From Bacteroidales bacterium UBA3824 (GTDB lineage Bacteria > Bacteroidota > Bacteroidia > Bacteroidales > UBA3824): DNA of 28,594 nt. The notes beneath the pieces are model-generated. The model was not told where the DNA came from and ran no database searches. It saw only the letters and a list, made by a program, of their open reading frames with translations. The translations under genes and the position numbers were made by a program. Shown piece after piece: positions 23,629 through 28,594 of the stretch (position 1 is the first letter of the stretch; every line of letters starts with the position of its first letter). The stretch is from positions 1 through 28,594 of the forward strand of contig DGIK01000205.1 of the NCBI GenBank assembly GCA_002393195.1, read 5' to 3'.

Positions 23629-24831
23629 ATGGATTTACACGAATATCAGGGCAAGATAATCCTCGCCAAATATGGTGTGCCTGTGCCAAAGGGCATCGTG
23701 GCGGAGACTCCCGAAGAGGCTGTAGAGGCAGCCAAGAAACTCCAAGAAGAGACCGGTACTACTTCCTGGGCCATCAAGGCGCAGGTTCATGCAGGCGGAC
23801 GCGGCAAGGCGGGCGGCGTCAAGATCGCAAAATCTATCGACGAAGTAAAACTGTACGCAAGCCAGATTATAGGCATGACGCTCGTCACCAAGCAGACCGG
23901 CGCGGCTGGCAAGCTCGTCCGCAAGGTACTCGTAGAAGAAAGCATCTACTATCCCAACGCCGAGGGCAAAATCGACGTCGCAGAATATTACATGAGCATC
24001 CTGCTCAACCGCGCAACGGGTCGCAACATCGTGATGTACTCGCCCAAAGGCGGCATGAACATCGAGGAAGTGGCAGAGCAGACCCCCGAACTTATTTATA
24101 AAGAGGAGATAAACCCCGCCACAGGACTTCTCCCGTTCCAGGCCGGCAGAATTGCCTTCAACCTCGGTCTCAGCGGCGACGCGATGAAAAACATGAAGAA
24201 GTTTGTATCGGCTCTCGTAAACGCTTACCTCAAGAGCGACTCGTCGATGATGGAAATCAACCCTGTCTTCAAGACCTCCGACGGCAAGATACTCGCCGCC
24301 GACTGCAAGGTAAAACTCGACGACAACGCACTCTTCCGTCAGAAAGAATTTGCGGCAATGCGCGACATCACCGAGGAAGCTCCCGCAGAAGTTGAGGCAG
24401 GCCAGTACGGATTGAACCTTGTAAAGCTCGACGGCAACATCGGCTGTATGGTAAACGGCGCAGGCCTCGCAATGGCTACGATGGACATCATCAAGCTCTC
24501 AGGCGGCGACCCTGCCAACTTCCTCGACGTAGGCGGCACGGCAAGCGCAGAGACCGTGGAGGCTGCTTTCAAAATCATCATGAAAGACCCCAACGTAAAG
24601 GCAATCCTCGTAAACATCTTCGGCGGCATTGTTCGTTGCGACCGCGTGGCCAACGGCATCGTGGAGGCTTACAAGAAGATTGGCTCTATCAACATCCCAA
24701 TCATCGTCCGTCTCCAAGGCACCAACGCTGAGGAAGCTAAGAAGATCATCGACGATTCTGGTCTCAACGTTCAGTCGGCTATCACATTCGAGGAAGCCGC
24801 AAAACTCGTATCTAAAGTGGTTGCTGCTTAA
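23629..24831 (+). CDS. sucC: Succinyl-CoA synthetase (ADP- or GDP-forming) beta subunit
   Basis: The beta subunit binds nucleotide and, with SucD, interconverts succinyl-CoA and succinate with substrate-level phosphorylation. The 400-residue protein starts with the signature [20 protein letters not shown], has the ATP-grasp features [14 protein letters not shown] and MEINPVF, and a C-terminal ligase domain with [24 protein letters not shown] and [10 protein letters not shown]. It is slightly longer than the usual 385-390 residues. The partner sucD, often adjacent, does not follow; instead a repeat and aspS do. The phosphohistidine lies in SucD, so this subunit alone is not active. Confidence 0.95.
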   Translation: MDLHEYQGKIILAKYGVPVPKGIVAETPEEAVEAAKKLQEETGTTSWAIKAQVHAGGRGKAGGVKIAKSIDEVKLYASQIIGMTLVTKQTGAAGKLVRKVLVEESIYYPNAEGKIDVAEYYMSILLNRATGRNIVMYSPKGGMNIEEVAEQTPELIYKEEINPATGLLPFQAGRIAFNLGLSGDAMKNMKKFVSALVNAYLKSDSSMMEINPVFKTSDGKILAADCKVKLDDNALFRQKEFAAMRDITEEAPAEVEAGQYGLNLVKLDGNIGCMVNGAGLAMATMDIIKLSGGDPANFLDVGGTASAETVEAAFKIIMKDPNVKAILVNIFGGIVRCDRVANGIVEAYKKIGSINIPIIVRLQGTNAEEAKKIIDDSGLNVQSAITFEEAAKLVSKVVAA

Positions 24832-24866
24832 AAAGGCACACCTTATATAATATATAACAGAGTAAG

Positions 24867-24961
24867 TGTCCTCGACGGACAGAAATCACACAAATCTTTA
24901 CAAATTGTTCAAAAAATATTTGTACGATTTGTAAAGATTTGTACGATTTCTCGCGTAGCGA
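24867..24961. repeat. Dispersed long inverted repeat, family C copy 3, with end hairpins
   Basis: The arms 24881-24951 begin AGAAATC and end GATTTCT. ACAAATCTTTACAAAT and ATTTGTAAAGATTTGT are shared exactly with copy 2. The left hairpin is TGTCC-TCGAC-GGACA (24867-24881). Its stem is the same as the right hairpin of copy 2, but its loop (GTCGA read outward) is an exception to the GNA/GNAA rule. The right hairpin is TCGC-GTA-GCGA (24951-24961), with the same stem as the left hairpin of copy 2. It lies between sucC and aspS. Confidence 0.85.
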
Positions 24962-24997
24962 CTTCCAATGCTATAAATAATCGTTAAAACAAAACTA

Positions 24998-26761
24998 ATG
25001 TACAGGACTAATAATTGCGGCGAGCTGCGCATCTCGGACGCCGGCAAGGAAGTAACCCTCGCCGGATGGGTGCAGCGCGTCAGAAATCTAGGAGCGATGA
25101 CCTTCGTTGACCTCCGCGATAGGTATGGCATCACGCAGTTGTATTTCAATGTAGATACCGACAAGGATCTCTGCGAAGCCGCCCGCAAACTTGGGCGCGA
25201 GTACGTGGTGCAGGCCATCGGCACTGTAACGGAGCGCACAAGCAAAAACCCCGACCTGCCCACCGGCGACATCGAAATCACCGTTACCAAATTCAACATA
25301 CTCAACAAGTCGGAAATCCCGCCCTTCACCATCGAAGACAATACCGACGGCGGCGAAGACCTCTTGATGAAATACCGCTACCTCGACATCCGCCGCCGAC
25401 CAATAATCCGCGGCCTACAGTTGAGAAACAAGATGAGCTTTGAGGTGCGCCGTTATTTGGACGGACTCAACTTTATGGAAGTGGAGACCCCGATGCTCAT
25501 AAAATCTACCCCCGAAGGCGCACGCGACTACGTAGTGCCATCGCGCATACACCACGGCGAATTTTACGCCCTGCCGCAAAGCCCGCAGCAGTACAAGCAG
25601 TTGCTCATGGTGGCTGGCATCGACCGTTATTACCAGATAGTGAAGTGTTTCCGCGACGAAGACCTCCGCGCCGACCGTCAACCCGAGTTCACGCAGATAG
25701 ACTGCGAGATGAGCTTTGTGGAGCAGGAAGACGTGTTGCAGGTATTTGAAGGCCTTGCAAAACACCTTTTCAAAGAGGTGCGCGGCATCGAGATGGACTA
25801 CGACTTCCCCCGCATCACTTGGCACAAGGCAATGGAGGAATACGGCAGCGACAAGCCCGACATCCGTTTCGGAATGAAGATTCACAACATCACCGACGCT
25901 GTCAAGGGACACAATTTCAAGGTGTTTGACGACGCCGAATATGTATGCGCAATCGCTGTTGGCGGCTGTGCCAACTATTCACGCAAGCAGCTCGACGAAC
26001 TCACCGAATGGGTTAAGCGTCCGCAAGTGGGCGCCAAGGGTCTCGTTTACATCAAGTACAACGAAGACAACACCATCAAATCGTCCGTTGACAAATTCTA
26101 CACGCCCGAACAGTTGACAGAAATTGCCAAAATGGCAGGCGCAGGCACAGGCGACCTCGTGCTCATACTCTGCGGCAAAAAACTCCCCGTCCTCAATCAG
26201 ATGGGCACACTCCGCATCGAGATGGCTAACCGCCTCAACCTCAGGGACAAAAACATCTTTGCCCCGCTCTGGGTCATCGACTTCCCCCTCTTTGAGTGGG
26301 ACGACGCCACACAGCGTTTCTATGCAATGCACCACCCATTCACATCGCCCAAAAAGGAAGACTACGACATCCTCGAATCCAACCCCGGCGAAGCCCGCGC
26401 CAACGCTTACGACCTCGTAATCAACGGCGTAGAAGTAGGCGGCGGCTCCATCCGTATCCACGATTCGGCATTGCAGGTAAGGATGTTTAAGCTCCTCGGA
26501 TTCACCGAAGAAAAGGCTCAGGAGCAATTCTCGTGCCTTATCAACGCATTCAAGTACGGTGCGCCTCCTCACGGCGGCCTCGCATTCGGACTCGACCGTT
26601 GGGCAGCTCTCATGAACGGCAGCGACACCATAAAGGACGTTATCGCGTTCCCGAAAAACAACGCTGCCCGTGACGTGATGATCGACGCGCCGTCGCGCAT
26701 CTCCGACGAGCAGCTCGACGAACTTTCGCTAATCATCAAGCCCGAAAAAGCAAATGAATGA
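24998..26761 (+). CDS. aspS: Aspartyl-tRNA synthetase
   Basis: This class II synthetase charges tRNA-Asp. The 587-residue bacterial form has an N-terminal OB-fold anticodon-binding domain (about 1-105), motif 1 around [18 protein letters not shown] (161-178), motif 2 [18 protein letters not shown] (218-235), a GAD insertion domain in the middle and motif 3 GGLAFGLDR (526-534). Length is typical. It overlaps the following small gene by 8 nt, so the two are translated together. Whether it discriminates between tRNA-Asp and tRNA-Asn cannot be decided by eye. Confidence 0.97.
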   Translation: MYRTNNCGELRISDAGKEVTLAGWVQRVRNLGAMTFVDLRDRYGITQLYFNVDTDKDLCEAARKLGREYVVQAIGTVTERTSKNPDLPTGDIEITVTKFNILNKSEIPPFTIEDNTDGGEDLLMKYRYLDIRRRPIIRGLQLRNKMSFEVRRYLDGLNFMEVETPMLIKSTPEGARDYVVPSRIHHGEFYALPQSPQQYKQLLMVAGIDRYYQIVKCFRDEDLRADRQPEFTQIDCEMSFVEQEDVLQVFEGLAKHLFKEVRGIEMDYDFPRITWHKAMEEYGSDKPDIRFGMKIHNITDAVKGHNFKVFDDAEYVCAIAVGGCANYSRKQLDELTEWVKRPQVGAKGLVYIKYNEDNTIKSSVDKFYTPEQLTEIAKMAGAGTGDLVLILCGKKLPVLNQMGTLRIEMANRLNLRDKNIFAPLWVIDFPLFEWDDATQRFYAMHHPFTSPKKEDYDILESNPGEARANAYDLVINGVEVGGGSIRIHDSALQVRMFKLLGFTEEKAQEQFSCLINAFKYGAPPHGGLAFGLDRWAALMNGSDTIKDVIAFPKNNAARDVMIDAPSRISDEQLDELSLIIKPEKANE

Positions 26762-27104
26762 CAATCCAAGCAGCAAAGAAATCGTATCTCGTATGCTCCA
26801 AGCGTGCAAAAACATTATCTTTGCGACGTCTAACCTCAATTCGCCCAAGGACATAGAAAAGGACACATACGCCCTCGAAAATACGGAGATATGCCTTTCT
26901 ATAATCCGCGACGCCTACAAATCCCTTGATGCAGAAGAGCAGGAAAAACTCTCGGTAGTCAATTGGGACGAAATCGATACTATTGTCGATCAGCTCCAAG
27001 TGCAACACAAGACCGACGCCGACTATTGCAAGGCGTTGCACTCGTACAAAACCGACCTTCCGAGGCTCAAGGAAAAACTTGAGGCAAGACTCGCTCAAAT
27101 GTGA
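26754..27104 (+). CDS. Small hypothetical protein co-translated with aspS
   Basis: This 116-residue acidic and largely helical protein has heptad-like segments at the C-terminus ([19 protein letters not shown]), no signal and no membrane segment. I recognise no family. Its ATG overlaps the aspS stop by 8 nt, and the MBL-fold gene begins 16 nt after it, so the three form one transcription unit. The tight overlap and normal codon use support it as a real gene. Function unknown. Confidence 0.7.
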   Translation: MNDNPSSKEIVSRMLQACKNIIFATSNLNSPKDIEKDTYALENTEICLSIIRDAYKSLDAEEQEKLSVVNWDEIDTIVDQLQVQHKTDADYCKALHSYKTDLPRLKEKLEARLAQM

Positions 27105-27120
27105 TAACACGCTTTAAGAT

Positions 27121-27768
27121 ATGAAGATAGAACAATTTACAGTAAATCACTTTGGCGAAAACACCTACATAGCCTATGACGACGACTCTCGCGAGTGCGC
27201 CGTCATAGACCCGGGGTGTTATACCGAGGCAGAACGCAATGCAATCACCAAACGCATCGCACAGCTCAACCTGCGCCCAAAGTACATCATCAATACACAC
27301 TGCCACATCGACCACGTAATTGGCGTCAACTTCTTGAAAAAAACATACGGCATACCTTTTGCCGCCAATAGCGCCGACCAATACCTGCTCGACAAGGCGG
27401 AATCATACGCAACGGTATGGGGATGGCATTTGGATGGTGCAATCAGCATCGATATCGACTGCACAGAAGGCACAGAGTTCCAGATTGGCAACTCTATCCT
27501 AAAATGCGCCGCCACCCCCGGACACACGCCCGGCGGAATGGTAATCTATTCCGACGAAGACAAGATTATCTTCACCGGCGACACACTATTCCGTGGCACA
27601 ATAGGACGCACCGACCTCCCTGGCGGCGACTACGACACGCTGATGGCAAGCATCCACAATCGAGTAATGCGTTTTGATGGTCAATACGAAGTGCTGCCCG
27701 GACACGGCGAAAGCTCCTCCATCGGCAAAGAAGCCGCAAGCAATCCAATGCTCGGAATAGAGGATTAA
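27121..27768 (+). CDS. Metallo-beta-lactamase-fold hydrolase (glyoxalase II / YcbL-like)
   Basis: This 215-residue MBL-fold protein has the full metal-binding set: THCHIDH gives His60, His62, Asp64 and His65; PGHTPGG gives His135; FTGDTLF gives Asp154; and LPGHG gives His195. Order and size match the short glyoxalase-II-like group (YcbL type), which hydrolyses thioesters such as S-lactoylglutathione. In a Bacteroidetes cell, which usually lacks glutathione, the true substrate may be another thioester. No signal peptide, so cytoplasmic. It is the last gene of the aspS unit. Confidence 0.9.
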   Translation: MKIEQFTVNHFGENTYIAYDDDSRECAVIDPGCYTEAERNAITKRIAQLNLRPKYIINTHCHIDHVIGVNFLKKTYGIPFAANSADQYLLDKAESYATVWGWHLDGAISIDIDCTEGTEFQIGNSILKCAATPGHTPGGMVIYSDEDKIIFTGDTLFRGTIGRTDLPGGDYDTLMASIHNRVMRFDGQYEVLPGHGESSSIGKEAASNPMLGIED

Positions 27769-27780
27769 TGAAAAAAGAGT

Positions 27781-27798
27781 GCAGGCCTTCGGGTCTGC
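27781..27798 (+). terminator. Hairpin with UUCG tetraloop after the MBL-fold gene
   Basis: GCAGGCC and GGTCTGC pair (one G-U) around TTCG, the very stable C(UUCG)G RNA tetraloop, 12 nt after the stop codon. A T-tract is lacking (CTCCTTGTCGC follows), so it is either a weak terminator or a 3'-end stabiliser. The G-U pair is only favourable in plus-strand RNA, which fits the direction of the gene. Confidence 0.5.
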
Positions 27799-27830
27799 CT
27801 CCTTGTCGCAAATAAAGGAAAAATTAAGGA

Positions 27831-28274
27831 ATGAAAATAATCAAAGTAATAATAGGAGTATTATCGTTAGTAATCTTGATTCCTTCATGCGAGTATTTCG
27901 GTGGATTTGATTTTATAATTCATAATAACACCGACAATACCCTATATATATCTTATACAGAACAACTTTGGTGTTTAGAAGATGCGTTTCCAACTTATGA
28001 CCACGGAGAAGATTATGAAGCCATTAGACTGGCGAAATCCGATTCAACCCTTGTCGTAGAATCGGGCGAAACCGTTAAAATTGATTATGGAGTAGGCTTG
28101 GTGGACAAAGATTTTCCTGATGATAACGATACTCCTGAATGTTATGGTATCGTTCCTTTATGGGATAGAATTGCTTATATTATAAAAGCATCAGACACGC
28201 TTGACCATTCTTTCTTTAAAAAAGAAAAATGGATACGGGATGGTTGCAAATATACGTTAGAAATATCTGACTGA
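27831..28274 (+). CDS. Small A/T-rich lipoprotein of unknown function
   Basis: This 147-residue protein has a signal peptide and lipobox IPSC (Cys20), so it is anchored in a membrane after export. The mature part begins EYFGGFDFIIHNNTDNTLYISY, a beta-sandwich-like start seen in various Bacteroidetes lipoproteins. Acidic stretches such as DDNDTPE suggest a soluble domain. I recognise no family. The base composition is clearly more A/T-rich than in the aspS unit upstream, which could mean recent acquisition. It stands alone before a long repeat region. Confidence 0.7.
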   Translation: MKIIKVIIGVLSLVILIPSCEYFGGFDFIIHNNTDNTLYISYTEQLWCLEDAFPTYDHGEDYEAIRLAKSDSTLVVESGETVKIDYGVGLVDKDFPDDNDTPECYGIVPLWDRIAYIIKASDTLDHSFFKKEKWIRDGCKYTLEISD

Positions 28275-28318
28275 CAATCACCTACACTATCACATTGAAT
28301 TAGTAAGCATACAAACAA

Positions 28319-28395
28319 ATAATTGCCATCCGACCAAAGCATACCGCTTCTGCCGGATGGCAATTATGCATTATGAATTATGCATTATGCATTGA
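28319..28395. repeat. Inverted repeat and family D copy 2 (7-nt A/T units)
   Basis: ATAATTGCCATCCG (28319-28332) pairs perfectly over 14 bp with 28354-28367. Inside, AAGC/GCTT forms a second short stem. The right arm runs into CAATTATGCATTATG units and ends in ATTATGCATTGA (28384-28395), the same end as the array at 15335-15499. Confidence 0.8.
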
Positions 28396-28419
28396 AAAAA
28401 GGCTTTAGGCTTTTAGCTA

Positions 28420-28470
28420 TAATAATTATTAATTATTAATTATTAATTATTAATTATTAATTGTTAATTA
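28420..28470. repeat. Tandem 7-nt microsatellite (TTAATTA)n
   Basis: About six to seven copies of TTAATTA run in tandem, the last ones slightly varied (TTGTTAATTA). It follows a direct repeat of GGCTTTA. The 7-nt period is the same as in the neighbouring ATTATGC units. Such a tract is prone to slippage and could vary between strains. Confidence 0.8.
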
Positions 28471-28488
28471 TGAATTATGCATTATGCA

Positions 28489-28594
28489 TTATAAAGCACT
28501 GGCAGGGAGATGGATTTTCGCATACCAATGCCCTTGGTCGAGCGGCAGCAGGAATACGGGACAGCCATTCTCCTCCATGATGCGACCGACTGTT
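28489..28594 (-). CDS. C-terminal end of an unidentified protein (partial)
   Basis: The minus strand is open from the window edge to a TAA at 28489-28491. It gives 34 residues that include RIMEENGCPVFLLPLDQGH and WYAKIHLPASAL. Codon use and GC content are like those of the genes nearby, and the frame stops right before the A/T-rich repeats, so a real gene end is likely. The family is not recognised from so short a tail. Confidence 0.6.
   Translation of the reverse strand, partial: TVGRIMEENGCPVFLLPLDQGHWYAKIHLPASAL

Noticed and set aside
28420..28470. Tandem repeats considered as a CRISPR array
   Set aside because: The repeat unit is 7 nt with no spacers between units and there are no cas genes in the window; it is a microsatellite. 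The same applies to 15335-15499.

Overview
The window looks like chromosomal DNA from an uncultured or little-studied member of the Bacteroidales. The evidence is the trpE-G-D-C-F-A order, Bacteroidetes-type promoters (TTTG, a 17-23 nt spacer, TAnnTTTG), weak Shine-Dalgarno sequences, an exbB/exbD/exbD cluster, a CBM20-GH77 4-alpha-glucanotransferase, lipoproteins with N-terminal Cys lipoboxes and a TonB-dependent receptor. Species-level identity cannot be read from the sequence. Genes are of moderate GC content and the intergenic DNA is strongly A/T-rich.

Layout. Positions 1-4274 (+) hold the tail of trpE, then trpG, trpD, trpC, trpF and trpA, ending at a strong terminator shared with a convergent DUF6935-like gene (4340-4840, -). 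After a divergent promoter region comes a TonB-dependent receptor (5158-7128, +). A minus-strand cluster follows (13790 down to 7264): malQ, a cytoplasmic GH13 alpha-amylase and an unusual soluble AAA+ protein carrying an M41 (FtsH-type) peptidase domain. Next are an outer-membrane beta-barrel protein (13997-15334, +), a lipoprotein with GH2 architecture but a lost catalytic glutamate (15501-17486, -), a TerB-like protein (17655-18215, +), a streptogrisin-like S1 protease lipoprotein (18285-19469, -), the exbD-exbD-4TM-exbB cluster (19532-22024, -), two tandem tRNA-Ser(GGA) genes (-) and fabD (-). On the plus strand follow sucC, aspS, a small hypothetical gene, an MBL-fold hydrolase and an A/T-rich lipoprotein. 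A minus-strand gene runs off the right edge.

How the genes work together: the trp genes make tryptophan from chorismate, with trpB not present here. malQ and the GH13 enzyme form an intracellular maltodextrin/glycogen-remodelling pair. The Exb proteins would energise TonB-dependent receptors such as the one at 5158. fabD, sucC and aspS are core metabolism and translation.

The most unusual signal lies between the genes. At least six intergenic regions, two of them inside the trp operon, carry A/T-rich imperfect long inverted repeats. Their arms are built from units of about 10 nt. Many ends carry a tiny hairpin whose stem sequence changes from copy to copy, while the loop, read outward from the element, is almost always GNA or GNAA closed by C-G. 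Two sequence families can be aligned here (1651-1732 with 10982-11064; 3336-3431 with 7168-7239 and 24881-24951), plus a related single copy at 1776-1862. I know no name for them; they may be a non-autonomous mobile family or a widespread mRNA/ssDNA structural element.
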